From positions 1 to 58,515 of the forward strand of contig JAODAX010000023.1 of NCBI GenBank assembly GCA_025463675.1: a DNA stretch of 58,515 nt, read 5' to 3'. Both the position numbers and the translations under genes were made by a program. This DNA is from Naasia sp. GTDB lineage: Bacteria; Actinomycetota; Actinomycetes; Actinomycetales; Microbacteriaceae. Every line of letters starts with the position of its first letter. The stretch's first letter is position 1. The notes beneath the pieces are model-generated. The model saw only the letters and a program-made list of their open reading frames with translations. It was not told the DNA's origin and did not search any database. This document shows, one piece after another, positions 8,231 through 17,129 of this stretch.

Positions 8231-8949
8231 ACGCCCGGGTCGCCGTCGTCACCGGCTCGTCGAGCGGGATCGGGAAGGCCATCGCCTCCCGGCTCTCGCA
8301 CGAGGGCTGGCTGGTCGTGCTGAACGGCTATCGCACCGAGGAGGCGGGCCACGCCCTCGCCGCCAGCCTCCCCGGGGCGGCCTACGTGGACGCCGACGTG
8401 AGCACATCCGACGGTGCCCATCGGCTCGTTGACGCGGCTACCGCGGGCTTCGGGCGACTGGATGCCCTGGTGAACAACGCGGGGATCGCCCGCCAGATCC
8501 CGCACCGCGACCTGGACGCGGTCGACGACGACTTCTGGGATCGGGTGATGTCGGTCAACCTCAAGGGCCCGTGGAATCTGGCCAAGGCGGCACGCCCCCA
8601 CCTGGTCGAGACCCGCGGCCAGATCATCAACAACGCGTCGCTCGCGGGCCTGACGGCCGCGGGCAGCTCGATCCCGTATGCGATCAGCAAGGCGGGGGTC
8701 ATCCACATGACGAAGCTACTGGCGCGCGCGCTCGGTCCGGAGATCCGGGTGAACGCCGTCGCGCCGGGCTATATCGACACCCCGCTCACCCACGACTGGC
8801 AGCCGCTGCGCGAGTCGATCGAGGCCAACTCGCCCGCGCGGCGCCTCGGCGCGCCCGACGACGTGGCGGAGGTGGTGCACGGACTGCTGACCATGAGCTA
8901 CGTCACCGGTGCGGTCATCCCCGTCGACGGCGGGCTGCACCTGCTGTGA
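8227..8949 (+). CDS. Short-chain dehydrogenase/reductase (SDR) 1
   Basis: The classical SDR of about 240 residues has the TGSSSGIG cofactor motif at the N-terminus, NNAG, and the catalytic YAISK (Tyr ~151, Lys ~155). GTG at 8227 overlaps the dehydratase stop by four bases (GTGA) with a GGCGGGA ribosome site; an in-frame GTG at 8221 is possible. Its position right after the dehydratase suggests it oxidises the sugar substrate or the 2-keto-3-deoxy product. The PVDGGLHLL ending is typical of the 3-oxoacyl-reductase/sugar dehydrogenase branch. Confidence 0.82.
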   Translation: MNARVAVVTGSSSGIGKAIASRLSHEGWLVVLNGYRTEEAGHALAASLPGAAYVDADVSTSDGAHRLVDAATAGFGRLDALVNNAGIARQIPHRDLDAVDDDFWDRVMSVNLKGPWNLAKAARPHLVETRGQIINNASLAGLTAAGSSIPYAISKAGVIHMTKLLARALGPEIRVNAVAPGYIDTPLTHDWQPLRESIEANSPARRLGAPDDVAEVVHGLLTMSYVTGAVIPVDGGLHLL

Positions 8950-8960
8950 AGAGAATCGGA

Positions 8961-9659
8961 ATGGACGAGCCGGTCGATTCCGACGAGTCCGCGCCCGGCC
9001 ACCAGTCGCAAGCCGAACGCGTGCGCGAGACGATGGCGGGGCAGATCCTGCGGGCGGAGCTGCGGCCCGGCGAGATCGTCATCGAGTCGGAGCTCGCCCG
9101 CGAGTACGGCGTCTCCAAGACGCCCGTGCGGGAGGCGCTGCAGACGCTGGCGATCGAGGGCCTCGTCACCGTGCTGCCGCGCAAGGGCTACCTGATCCGC
9201 AGCCTCAGCTTCTCCGACATCCGGGACGTCATGGACCTGCGCCTCATCATCGAGCCGCGCCTGCTGCGATCCACCGCCCTCAACTCGACCCCCGCCCTGG
9301 TCGAGGAGCTGCGGACGATTCTGCGCGAGCAGTTCCGCGACGACGCCAGCCTCGACGAGCAGCTCGTCGCCGCCAACGCGTTCCACCTCGCCTGCATCCG
9401 CGCCTCGCGCAACGCTCGCGCCGTCTCGATCGTCGCGATGCTGTCCTACGAGGTTCAGCGGCTGCACTACCTCCTGCCCGTCGTCGGCGGCCACGTCACC
9501 TCTCCCCCGGAGCGGCACGCACACAGTGCCATCGTCGACGCGATCGCGGCCGGCGATGCCGCCGAGGCGGAGACGCGGATGCGCGAGCACCTGACCGAGA
9601 CCAGCGCCGCCATGGTCAAGGCGTTCTATGAGGCCGGGTCCATCCCCGACCTCCCCTGA
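8961..9659 (+). CDS. GntR-family transcriptional regulator (FCD type)
   Basis: The 232-residue protein has an N-terminal winged helix (about residues 15-80, with [17 protein letters not shown] as recognition helix region) and a C-terminal all-helical FCD ligand domain, in which His and Asp/Glu residues usually bind a metal and an organic acid. FCD regulators normally repress catabolic genes for sugar acids and are released by a pathway intermediate. It probably controls this island, perhaps through the palindrome at 6478. ATG at 8961 was chosen; GTG at 8946 in frame overlaps the SDR stop and is an alternative. Confidence 0.85.
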   Translation: MDEPVDSDESAPGHQSQAERVRETMAGQILRAELRPGEIVIESELAREYGVSKTPVREALQTLAIEGLVTVLPRKGYLIRSLSFSDIRDVMDLRLIIEPRLLRSTALNSTPALVEELRTILREQFRDDASLDEQLVAANAFHLACIRASRNARAVSIVAMLSYEVQRLHYLLPVVGGHVTSPPERHAHSAIVDAIAAGDAAEAETRMREHLTETSAAMVKAFYEAGSIPDLP

Positions 9660-9703
9660 CCAGCCTTCCCGACCAGCCCTACTCGACCGATTCGGAGACG
9701 ACG

Positions 9704-10456
9704 ATGACGAACACGCAGAAAGTCGCGGTGGTGACCGGCGCCGGGTCCGGCATCGGCCGCGCCGTCGCCGATGCGATGCTCACCGCGGGCTACCGGGTAG
9801 CCCTCGCGGGCCGGCGGGAGGAGGCCCTCCGGGAAACCGCAGCCGGCCGGGACGACGCGCTCGTGCAGCCCACCGACGTCACGGTGCCCGCCGAGGTGGC
9901 GACGCTCTTCGACCGCACGGTCGAGAAGTGGGGCCGGGTCGACGTGCTGTTCAACAACGCCGGCATCCCGGGGCCCGCCGTCGCCGTCGACGACATCGAG
10001 TTCGACGATTGGCAGGCGGTCGTCGCGGTCAACCTCACCGCGTCGATGCTCTGCGCTCGCGAGGCGGTGCGCATCATGAAGCGGCAGGACCCGCGCGGCG
10101 GCCGGATCATCAACAACGGCTCGATCGCGGCGCACTCGCCGCGACCGCAGTCAGCGGCCTACGCGGCGACGAAGCATGCCATCACCGGGCTCACCAAGTC
10201 GATCGAGCTGGACGGACGAAGCTTCGGCATCAGCTGCGGGCAGATCGACATCGGCAACACCGCGACGCAGATCGCCGACCGCCTCAGCACGGGCCCCGGC
10301 GCCCTGCAGGCGGACGGCCGCCGCATGCCCGAGCCGACCTTCCCGGTCGTGCACGCCGCGGAGGCGGTGCTGTTCATGGCAGGCCTGCCGGCCTCGGCCA
10401 ACGTCACCTCGCTCGTGATCACCGCAGCCGGGATGCCGTTCGTCGGCCGCGGCTGA
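9704..10456 (+). CDS. Short-chain dehydrogenase/reductase (SDR) 2
   Basis: This 250-residue classical SDR has [12 protein letters not shown] at residues 10-21, the NNAGIPGP motif and catalytic Y153/K157 (YAATK). A GGAGACG ribosome site precedes the ATG. It is distinct from SDR 1 (different active-site surroundings and no shared operon overlap), so the island likely has two different alcohol oxidation steps, or one SDR for the sugar and one for the keto-deoxy acid. Substrate unknown. Confidence 0.82.
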   Translation: MTNTQKVAVVTGAGSGIGRAVADAMLTAGYRVALAGRREEALRETAAGRDDALVQPTDVTVPAEVATLFDRTVEKWGRVDVLFNNAGIPGPAVAVDDIEFDDWQAVVAVNLTASMLCAREAVRIMKRQDPRGGRIINNGSIAAHSPRPQSAAYAATKHAITGLTKSIELDGRSFGISCGQIDIGNTATQIADRLSTGPGALQADGRRMPEPTFPVVHAAEAVLFMAGLPASANVTSLVITAAGMPFVGRG

Positions 10457-10498
10457 GCCATGCCTCAAACTCCCTAGCCGACCCCGATCGACGAGAAG

Positions 10499-11734
10499 GT
10501 GCCCGTGCAGCGAACCCTGCCCAAACCGTCCGAGCTCCGGCAGCAGCTGGTCTTCAAGCGGATCGACCCGAATCGCCGCCGCGCACGACTGCGCGGCGCG
10601 ACCGACGTCTGGGACCTGCGCCGCATCGCCAAGCGCCGCACACCGACCGCGGTCTTCGACTACGTGGACGGCGCCGCGTACTCCGAGCACAGCCTGCGCC
10701 GCAACCGCCGGGGGTTCGCGGACCTCGAGTTCGCGCCCGGGGTGCTCCGCGACGTGTCCGCGGTCGACCTCTCCAGCCCGCTCCTCGGCAGCACCATGAG
10801 GATGCCCGTCGGCATCGCGCCCACCGGGCTCACCAGGCTGACTCACAGCGAAGGCGAGATCGCCGGCGTGCGAGCGGCGCAGCGCTTCGGGATCCCGTTC
10901 ACGCTGTCCACGATGGGCACCACCTCCATCGAGCGGGTCGCGGATGAGGCGCCCACCGCCCACCGCTGGTTCCAGCTGTACCTGTGGAAGGACCGCGAGC
11001 GGTCGCTGGAACTCGTTCAGCGCGCCGCCGCGGCCGGCTACCAGGCCCTGATCATCACCGTCGACACCCCGGCCGCCGGGGCGCGCCTCCGCGACGTCCG
11101 CAACGGCATGAGCATGCCCCCGACACTCAGCCTGAAGACGATCCTGGACGCGTCGTACCGGCCGGAATGGTGGTTCAACTACCTGACCACCGAGTCCCTT
11201 CGCTTCGCCAACTTCGACGGCAGCAAGAAGACGCTCTCCGAGCAGGTCAACTCGATGTTCGACGCGACCCTCGACTTCGACGACCTCGACTGGCTGCGCC
11301 AGAACTGGGCCGGTGCGCTCATCGTCAAGGGCGTCCAGACTCCCGAGGACGCGGTGCGGGTGTTCGCCCGCGGAGCCGACGCGATTGTGGTGTCCAACCA
11401 CGGCGGTCGCCAGCTCGACCGGGCGCCGGTTCCGCTGCACTCGCTGTCCTCGATCCGCGCTGCGGTCGGTCCGGAGGCCATCGTGATCCTCGACAGCGGG
11501 ATCATGTGCGGCGGGGACGTGGTCGCCGCCCTCGCGGCCGGGGCCGACTTCACGCTGATCGGCCGCGCCTACCTGTACGGGCTCATGGCCGGCGGCGAGC
11601 AGGGAGTCGAACGGGTGCTGGAGCTGTTCCGGAACGAGATCAAGCTGGTGATGCAGCTCCTCGGGGTCACCTCGCCCGCTCAGTTGACCCCCGACCATGT
11701 GCGGCTGTTCCCGACGCGCCAGGACCGGGCATGA
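10499..11734 (+). CDS. FMN-dependent alpha-hydroxy-acid oxidase/dehydrogenase (LldD-like)
   Basis: The 411-residue TIM-barrel flavoprotein belongs to the lactate/glycolate/mandelate oxidase family. The catalytic His and substrate-binding Arg are in SNHGGRQLD (H301, R304), and the N-terminal FDYVDGAA and FQLY(V/L)WKDR-like signatures are present. It oxidises an L-2-hydroxyacid to the 2-oxo acid with FMN. It is longer at the N-terminus than E. coli LldD by about 30 residues. GTG at 10499 is the start. Its stop overlaps the following small gene (ATGA), so both are coupled. L-lactate is a likely but unproven substrate, since lactate is a known end product of related sugar-acid routes. Confidence 0.83.
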   Translation: MPVQRTLPKPSELRQQLVFKRIDPNRRRARLRGATDVWDLRRIAKRRTPTAVFDYVDGAAYSEHSLRRNRRGFADLEFAPGVLRDVSAVDLSSPLLGSTMRMPVGIAPTGLTRLTHSEGEIAGVRAAQRFGIPFTLSTMGTTSIERVADEAPTAHRWFQLYLWKDRERSLELVQRAAAAGYQALIITVDTPAAGARLRDVRNGMSMPPTLSLKTILDASYRPEWWFNYLTTESLRFANFDGSKKTLSEQVNSMFDATLDFDDLDWLRQNWAGALIVKGVQTPEDAVRVFARGADAIVVSNHGGRQLDRAPVPLHSLSSIRAAVGPEAIVILDSGIMCGGDVVAALAAGADFTLIGRAYLYGLMAGGEQGVERVLELFRNEIKLVMQLLGVTSPAQLTPDHVRLFPTRQDRA

Positions 11735-12045
11735 GCCGGACCACCCAGCTGCGCCGCTACGAGCTCGCGCCGGGGGCCGCTACCGAGTTCACCGCCTGGT
11801 GGCGCGGGCACCTCGTTCCCGCGCGGGTGCGGCACGGCTTCCGCGTCGACTTCGCGTGGCTGCGCACCGACGGCGGCGAGTTCACCTGGGCGGTCAGCGT
11901 CGCGGGCGATGCGGAGGAGTTCGCGCGGGCGGAGGCGGTCTACCTCGAATCCGAGGAGCGCACGGCAGCCTTCGCCGCCGGGGACCCGCTCGCCTGGGTC
12001 ATCCAGCAGCACATCGACATCGTCGACCCGGTCGCGACGCGTTGA
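11731..12045 (+). CDS. Small NIPSNAP/dimeric alpha-beta barrel-like protein
   Basis: A 104-residue soluble protein with the alternating pattern of a ferredoxin-like alpha/beta barrel: RRYELAPGAATEFTAWW, then WLRTDGGEFTWAVSV and a short tail. This resembles NIPSNAP-type and ABM-type domains, but I see no catalytic residues. It overlaps the FMN oxidase gene by four bases. It may be an accessory protein or small isomerase for the oxidase product. The function is not known. Confidence 0.6.
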   Translation: MSRTTQLRRYELAPGAATEFTAWWRGHLVPARVRHGFRVDFAWLRTDGGEFTWAVSVAGDAEEFARAEAVYLESEERTAAFAAGDPLAWVIQQHIDIVDPVATR

Positions 12046-12049
12046 GCCC

Positions 12050-12529
12050 ATGCCGATCGACGACTTCGACGCCCGCCTGCTGACCCTGCTCACCGAGGAG
12101 CCCCGGATCGGGGTCTTCGAGGCGTCTCGTCGCCTCGGAGTGGCGCGAGGCACCGTGCAGGCCCGCCTCGACAAGCTGCAGCGCAGCGGAACAGTGGTCG
12201 ACTTCGCGCCGACCGTCGACACGGTGGCCCTCGGCTACCCGGTGATGGCCTTCGTGACCGCCGAGATCGCACAGGGCCAGCGCAACACGACGGTCATCGA
12301 CCACCTCCGCCGAGTGCCCGAGGTGCTGGAAACCCACACGATCACGGGTCAGGGTGATCTGCTCATCCGGGTCGTGGCCGCGTCCAACGCCGACCTGCAG
12401 CGGGTCATCGACGAGCTCGTCGGGGACCCCAACATCGTTCGGACCTCCACGGTGGTCGTCCTGGACACCCAGATGGCGTACCGTACGCTCCCCCTCGTGT
12501 GGGCGGCGGCCGGAGTGCGGCGACCCTAG
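12050..12529 (+). CDS. Lrp/AsnC-family transcriptional regulator
   Basis: The 159-residue protein has an N-terminal helix-turn-helix (residues 5-50, ASRRLGVARGTVQARLDKL) and a C-terminal RAM ligand-binding domain with the GQGDLLIRV strand. Such proteins respond to amino acids or 2-oxo/hydroxy acids. It starts four bases after the previous stop, so it is cotranscribed with the FMN oxidase. Its 3' end overlaps the convergent MFS gene by four bases. It may be a local regulator of the oxidase and/or the exporter. Confidence 0.85.
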   Translation: MPIDDFDARLLTLLTEEPRIGVFEASRRLGVARGTVQARLDKLQRSGTVVDFAPTVDTVALGYPVMAFVTAEIAQGQRNTTVIDHLRRVPEVLETHTITGQGDLLIRVVAASNADLQRVIDELVGDPNIVRTSTVVVLDTQMAYRTLPLVWAAAGVRRP

Positions 12530-13965
12530 TCTCCGGGTGCCGGGTCGGCCCCGGGCAGGCCGAGCTGCGGCGCCGCGGTGCGCAGCGGTGCGGTCCGGCG
12601 CGCATCCCACGGGACCCTCGTCAGGAGCATCCGGCGGGCGACGAGCACGATGACGACCGCGGTCGCGGTGTAGAACAGCAAGACGTAGGACATCATCGGG
12701 ATCGGCCCGTCCACCGGCACCCCGACGAGGGGAACCGTCAGGGATCCGATGCTGAACTGGGCGACCCCGAGCAGCGCCGCCGCGGTGCCGGCGCGCGAGC
12801 GCTCCACGGTCATGGCCATCGTCATCAGATTGGGCACGGCGAAGCCGAACACCGAGACCAGTGCGAACATCCCGCCGATGACGACCCACACCGGGGCGGA
12901 CACCAGAAAGGCGACCGCGAGTCCGGCCGCGGCGGTGAGCAGCGCGACGAGGCCTGCCGTCGCGAGCGCGGCGGGGTGCCGCCTCCGCGCCAGCAGGCCG
13001 TTCAGCTGGCTGCAGATGACGAGCCCAACCGAGACGACCGCGAACACGACGCTGAAGGCGATGGGGCTCAACCCGTACCGGTTCTGAAGGATGAACGACC
13101 CTCCGGCGAGGTAGGTCAGGAGGATCGCCGAGGTGCACGCCATCAGCAGGATGGAGACGGCCACCTGCGGCTGCCGGAGCACCGCCGCCACTCCGCCGCG
13201 CGACGCACCCGAGGGTGATCCCCGGCTTACCGTCGCCCGGGTCTCGGGCAGGGCGATGATCACCAGGGCGAGGACGATGGCACCGAGGCCGCCGACCACC
13301 CAGAAGGCCGGCCGCCATGACTCCGTGAGGTCGAGCAGGAACCCCGCGGTCAGCGGGCCCACGACGGCGGCGACCGCCGTCAGGGCAGTGAGTCGCGAGT
13401 AGTACGCGGCGAGCGAGTGCCCCTCCAGGAGGTCCCGGCCGATGACCCGCGACGTCGACAGCGCGGCCCCCGCACCGATGCCCTGCAGGAAGCGTCCCAC
13501 GATCAGGACCGGCACGCTCGGCGCGACGAGGCACAGCACGGCCGCGACGACGAACAGGACCAGCCCGACGACCAGCGGCGGCCGGCGGCCGAGCCGGTCG
13601 CTGATCACACCCGTGAACGCCTGACCGACGAGGAGGCCGAGGAGCGCCGCGGTCAGGGTCAGCTGGATGAGGGAGTCCGAGGCCGCGAGATCGACGGCCA
13701 TCGCGGGCAGGCCCGGCGTGTACGCGTCGACCGTGAACGGCAGCAGCGCGGTCAGCACACTGGCGGTGCCAATGGTCAGGCCGAGGGGCCGGGAGAGGGC
13801 GCGTCTCCGCTCCTCGGGGAGCCGGCCGGCGCGCCTCACCGAGCCGCCGCCGATCGACGCGATCGATCGACCGGTGTCCCCATCGTCCGCGTCCCCCCGA
13901 CCCGGACTCGATGTCGAGCCCCGAAGGCGGGCGAGCCAGCCCCTCCGTCGAAGATATACGATCAT
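12526..13965 (-). CDS. MFS transporter, Bcr/CflA-type drug exporter (paralog 2)
   Basis: This 479-residue protein has about 12 membrane helices after a basic N-terminal extension of some 60 residues. It shares long runs with the exporter at 759-2057, for example VDAYTPGLPAMA, SDRLGRRPPL, AYYSRLTALTA and FWVVGG. The two are clear paralogs at the two ends of the island. ATG at 13965 was chosen because the further upstream frame is low-complexity and overlaps the RDD gene. The exported compound is unknown. Confidence 0.83.
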   Translation of the reverse strand: MIVYLRRRGWLARLRGSTSSPGRGDADDGDTGRSIASIGGGSVRRAGRLPEERRRALSRPLGLTIGTASVLTALLPFTVDAYTPGLPAMAVDLAASDSLIQLTLTAALLGLLVGQAFTGVISDRLGRRPPLVVGLVLFVVAAVLCLVAPSVPVLIVGRFLQGIGAGAALSTSRVIGRDLLEGHSLAAYYSRLTALTAVAAVVGPLTAGFLLDLTESWRPAFWVVGGLGAIVLALVIIALPETRATVSRGSPSGASRGGVAAVLRQPQVAVSILLMACTSAILLTYLAGGSFILQNRYGLSPIAFSVVFAVVSVGLVICSQLNGLLARRRHPAALATAGLVALLTAAAGLAVAFLVSAPVWVVIGGMFALVSVFGFAVPNLMTMAMTVERSRAGTAAALLGVAQFSIGSLTVPLVGVPVDGPIPMMSYVLLFYTATAVVIVLVARRMLLTRVPWDARRTAPLRTAAPQLGLPGADPAPGD

Positions 13966-14011
13966 GGCTTCCGCCGGAGCGGACACCGTCGCCTGCCCGG
14001 CGGCGACGCCG

Positions 14012-14419
14012 TCACCGGACGCGGATGAGCACGGTGCCGGCGAAGACGTCGTGCAGCCCCCGCTGATCGGCATCCCAGATGACCGCGGGGATCAGCAGAG
14101 CCAGGAGAACGGTGCGCACGGCTGGTCGCCAGAGCCCCGCCCACGTGTTGTCGAGCTTCACCACACGCATTCCGAGGAGCAGGTGGCCGATGCTGCCGCC
14201 GAACGCGGCGATCAGCACGTACTGCTCGATCGCGAAGATGATGAGGCTCGCGAAGCTGTCGCCGAAGAAGAACATCGCGTAGAACGCGAACGCGAACGCG
14301 AAGTCGATGAGGATGGCGGCGATCCGCACGGCGGGTCGTGCGACGGAGGCGACGCCGCTCTCCGGCCGGCCGAGACGCTCACCCGGCCACCGACCCGAAG
14401 GTGACCCCAGCGCGACCAT
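14012..14419 (-). CDS. RDD-family membrane protein
   Basis: The 135-residue protein begins with a basic/Pro segment and then has three hydrophobic segments, with the RDD-type Arg-Ile-Ala...Asp pattern in the first helix and an internal GMRVVKLD loop. RDD proteins are small membrane proteins of uncertain function, some linked to ion exchange. The gene preceding glnA in mycobacteria is also RDD. There it follows the DUF4191 gene directly; here it faces the opposite way to glnA and is cut off from DUF4191 by the island. Confidence 0.8.
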   Translation of the reverse strand: MVALGSPSGRWPGERLGRPESGVASVARPAVRIAAILIDFAFAFAFYAMFFFGDSFASLIIFAIEQYVLIAAFGGSIGHLLLGMRVVKLDNTWAGLWRPAVRTVLLALLIPAVIWDADQRGLHDVFAGTVLIRVR

Positions 14420-14473
14420 CGGACCAGCCTATCCGGGCACGATCGGCGTCCCGCCGCCGACTCCGAGGCGCGC

Positions 14474-14511
14474 GTAACACCCCCGAAACAAAGGCGACAC
14501 AGGAGGGAAAC
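14474..14511 (+). promoter_or_regulatory. GlnR-like operator upstream of glnA (four half-sites)
   Basis: GTAAC (14474-14478), six bases, GAAAC (14485-14489), six bases, GACAC (14496-14500), six bases, GAAAC (14507-14511). This matches, with one weaker third half-site, the gTnAc-n6-GaAAc-n6-GtnAC-n6-GAAAc pattern described for streptomycete GlnR. The spacing of 11 bases places all half-sites on one helix face. It ends just before the -10 element at 14522. Confidence 0.65.
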
Positions 14512-14521
14512 TGGGTCTGCG

Positions 14522-14527
14522 TAGGGT
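14522..14527 (+). promoter_or_regulatory. glnA -10 element TAGGGT
   Basis: TAGGGT lies 11 bases after the last GlnR half-site, so that half-site covers the expected -35 region. This fits activation by a regulator replacing a weak -35 box. The leader would be about 50 bases. Confidence 0.4.
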
Positions 14528-14583
14528 CGGACCGGCTGCATTCGCTGCCAGATCCATCACGCAACCTACGGAGTCCCTCCTCT

Positions 14584-16020
14584 ATGTCGCATCCGAAATT
14601 CAGTGATTCATCCGAGGTGATCAAGTTCATCAAGGACACTGACGTCAAGTTCCTCGACATCCGGTTCACCGACCTCCCGGGCGTGCAGCAGCACTTCAAC
14701 ATCCCGGCGGCCACGGTGGACGAGGACTTCTTCTCCGTCGGTCAGCTCTTCGATGGCTCGTCCATCCGCGGCTTCGCGAACATCCATGAGTCCGACATGC
14801 AGCTGATCCCGGACATCTCGACGGCGTACCTCGACCCGTTCCGCACCGAGCGCACCCTCATCTGCGTCTTCGACATCTACAACCCGCGCAACGGCGAGAT
14901 CTACGCGAAGGACCCGCGCCAGGTCGCCAAGAAGGCGGAGAAGTACCTGGCGTCGACCGGCATCGCCGACACCGCGTTCTTCGCCCCCGAGGCCGAGTTC
15001 TACATCTTCGACGACGTCCGCTACGAGGTCACCCAGGGCTCCAGCTTCTACAAGGTGGACTCCTCCGAGGCCGCCTGGAACAGCGGCCGCGAGGAGGACG
15101 GCGGCAACCTCGCCAACAAGACGCCCTTCAAAGGCGGCTACTTCCCGGTGAGCCCCGTCGACCAGCACGCCGACCTCCGCGACGAGATCGTGCTCCGCCT
15201 GATGGCCGCCGGCCTCGAGGTCGAGCGCAGCCATCACGAGGTCGGCACCGCCGGCCAGGGCGAGATCAACTACAAGTTCGACACGATGGTCCACGCCGCG
15301 GACGACATCCTGAAGTTCAAATACATCGTCAAGAACACCGCCAACCTGTGGGGCAAGACGGCCACCTTCATGCCGAAGCCGCTCTTCGGCGACAACGGCT
15401 CGGGCATGCACACCCACCAGTCGCTGTGGGACGGCGGCAAGCCGCTGTTCTACGACGAGTCCGGCTACGGCGGCCTCTCCGACATCGCGCGCTGGTACAT
15501 CGGCGGCCTCCTCCGTCACGCGCCCGCGGTGCTCGCCTTCACCAACCCGACGACGAACAGCTACCACCGTCTCGTCCCGGGCTACGAGGCGCCCGTGAAC
15601 CTGGTCTACTCGGCCGGCAACCGGTCCGCGGCGATCCGCATCCCGATCACGGGCACCAACCCGAAGGCTAAGCGCGTGGAGTTCCGCGCGCCCGACGCCT
15701 CGGGCAACCCGTACCTCGCGTTCGCCGCGCAGCTGATGGCGGGCCTCGATGGCATCAAGAACCGCATCGAGCCGCACGAGCCGGTCGACAAGGACCTCTA
15801 CGAACTGCCGCCCGAGGAGGCGAAGCTCATCCCGCAGGTGCCGGGCTCGCTCGACGCCGTCCTCGACGCGCTCGAGGCGGACCACGAGTTCCTCACCGCC
15901 GGCGGCGTGTTCAGCCAGGACCTCATCGACACCTGGATCTCGTACAAGCGCGAGAAGGAGATCAAGCCCCTCGCCGCTCGTCCGCACCCGTTCGAGTACG
16001 AGCTGTACTTCGGGGTGTAG
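14584..16020 (+). CDS. glnA: Glutamine synthetase type I (adenylylation-regulated)
   Basis: The 478-residue enzyme makes glutamine from glutamate, ammonia and ATP as a cytoplasmic dodecamer. Full-length GSI-beta features are present: the FDGSSIRGF motif, the metal-binding EAEFY and [10 protein letters not shown] segments, NRSAAIRIP, and the adenylylation site Y406 in DLYELPPEE. That Tyr is the target of GlnE, whose gene lies 2 kb away. ATG at 14584 gives the normal N-terminus. Control is visible at two levels: the upstream GlnR-like operator and the modifiable Tyr. A strong terminator follows the stop. Confidence 0.97.
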   Translation: MSHPKFSDSSEVIKFIKDTDVKFLDIRFTDLPGVQQHFNIPAATVDEDFFSVGQLFDGSSIRGFANIHESDMQLIPDISTAYLDPFRTERTLICVFDIYNPRNGEIYAKDPRQVAKKAEKYLASTGIADTAFFAPEAEFYIFDDVRYEVTQGSSFYKVDSSEAAWNSGREEDGGNLANKTPFKGGYFPVSPVDQHADLRDEIVLRLMAAGLEVERSHHEVGTAGQGEINYKFDTMVHAADDILKFKYIVKNTANLWGKTATFMPKPLFGDNGSGMHTHQSLWDGGKPLFYDESGYGGLSDIARWYIGGLLRHAPAVLAFTNPTTNSYHRLVPGYEAPVNLVYSAGNRSAAIRIPITGTNPKAKRVEFRAPDASGNPYLAFAAQLMAGLDGIKNRIEPHEPVDKDLYELPPEEAKLIPQVPGSLDAVLDALEADHEFLTAGGVFSQDLIDTWISYKREKEIKPLAARPHPFEYELYFGV

Positions 16021-16037
16021 TTCTTCGACGTCGACAG

Positions 16038-16070
16038 AAGGGGCCGCGACCTGATCGGTCGCGGCCCCTT
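16038..16070. terminator. Strong hairpin terminator after glnA
   Basis: A perfect 14-bp stem (AAGGGGCCGCGACC and its complement) with a 5-base loop. The stem ends in CTT on the plus strand and begins with AAG, so it can serve glnA and the convergent small membrane protein gene from both sides. Confidence 0.8.
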
Positions 16071-16097
16071 CTCGTCTCCGAAGAGACTGATGTCAGA

Positions 16098-16397
16098 TCA
16101 GTGGTCGTCCCGCGAACGGAAGTGTGCGCCCGCCTTGGCCAGGCCCCGGCTGATCAGGTAGCCGAGCGTGACAAGGGCGACGTAGTTCCAGGCCGACTCG
16201 GCGCCGAAGCCCTGGCCGTCCTCACCGTTGTCCACCATCGCCGCGGCGATGAGGATGGCGAGCGAGACGACGAGCCAGACGTAGAACTCGCTCGTCTTGT
16301 ACGACGGCTTCGTTTCCTGGGTGCGCTCGGTGCGGTGCTCCACGCGCGGGGCAGTGGAGCCGGCTCCGGTCGCGTTACTTCCTCCAAGATTCGTCAT
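16098..16397 (-). CDS. Small two-helix membrane protein
   Basis: The 99-residue protein has a Gly/Ser/Thr-rich, polar N-terminal third, then two hydrophobic helices (about residues 40-56 and 70-85) separated by an acidic EDGQGFGAES loop, and a basic tail. ATG at 16397 follows a GAGGAG ribosome site; an upstream in-frame ATG at 16442 lacks one. I do not recognise the family. It is convergent to glnA behind a shared terminator. Confidence 0.7.
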   Translation of the reverse strand: MTNLGGSNATGAGSTAPRVEHRTERTQETKPSYKTSEFYVWLVVSLAILIAAAMVDNGEDGQGFGAESAWNYVALVTLGYLISRGLAKAGAHFRSRDDH

Positions 16398-16601
16398 GTT
16401 TACTCCTCGGGTTTCTGTGTGAGTCCTGTGATCGGGACGCATTCAACCGTAGGAAGTATTAAGGGAAGCTCACGGGGACTTGACAGACAGCATGAAGAAA
16501 AGCAAGTGTCGCGCGCGCTGGCCGGAGGCGAGCCCCGTCTGCTGATCTTCTTCGTTCGCAACCCCGCCGGCGGATCCTCCCGCCCGAGTTAGCGTCGAGT
16601 C

Positions 16602-16685
16602 ATGAGACATGCGCTCGCAGCCACCGCGGTCGGGATCCTCACAATGCTCAGCCTGAGCGGCTGCCTGATCGTCTGGGGCGGCTGA
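16602..16685 (+). CDS. Tiny lipoprotein-like peptide, 27 residues
   Basis: ATG at 16602 opens a 27-codon frame with a signal-like sequence: short basic start MRH, hydrophobic run, and a lipobox LSGC at residues 18-21. The mature lipopeptide would be only CLIVWGG. The ribosome site is weak (CGAG). A TTGACA box at 16480-16485 could be part of its promoter. The gene would resemble lysis-protein-like or entericidin-like small lipoproteins, but homology is not shown; it could also be a chance frame. Confidence 0.35.
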   Translation: MRHALAATAVGILTMLSLSGCLIVWGG

Positions 16686-16697
16686 TCCTCCCCGCCT

Positions 16698-17129
16698 TTA
16701 GTCGCGCTCGAAGGTCAGCTCGCCGCTCTTGCCGCGGAGGTTGAGAACGTTGCCGTCCACCTCCGCAACGGCGACGTTCGACAGCACGGTGATGTAGCGG
16801 CCCTCGATCGCCATGTGCTCGGTGTCGACGCAGGCCCGTTCCGTGACCGCGCCGATCGTCACCGCGACGGAGCCCGGGCCACCGTCGACCTCCAAAGTGA
16901 TGATGTTGCACGGGCCGTCGCCGCGCGCCCCCTCCTCGTCGATGGAGAGGGTGGCGGCGATGTCGGTGAGGTCCATCGCGCCCCGCCGGTCCGACGCGGC
17001 GGTCAGCACCCAGTCGCCGTAGAGCTCGGCGCCGGCGCCGCGGGTAGCGCAGCCGGCCAGCAGGCAGGAGGCGGCGGCGGCGGCGATCAGCATCCCGACG
17101 AGACCGGCTCCCGCGCGCAACGCACCCAC
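16698..17129 (-). CDS. META/HslJ-like lipoprotein
   Basis: The 143-residue protein has a lipoprotein signal with lipobox LLAGC (residues 23-27) followed by a compact domain starting LYGDWVLTAA and containing MDLTDIAATLSI and GPCNIITLEV. This is the META-domain pattern (GxW-L..., N...), small beta-rich domains often found in heat-inducible or envelope lipoproteins. It should sit on the outer face of the cytoplasmic membrane. The gene is monocistronic in appearance; function is unknown. Confidence 0.7.
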   Translation of the reverse strand: MGALRAGAGLVGMLIAAAAASCLLAGCATRGAGAELYGDWVLTAASDRRGAMDLTDIAATLSIDEEGARGDGPCNIITLEVDGGPGSVAVTIGAVTERACVDTEHMAIEGRYITVLSNVAVAEVDGNVLNLRGKSGELTFERD

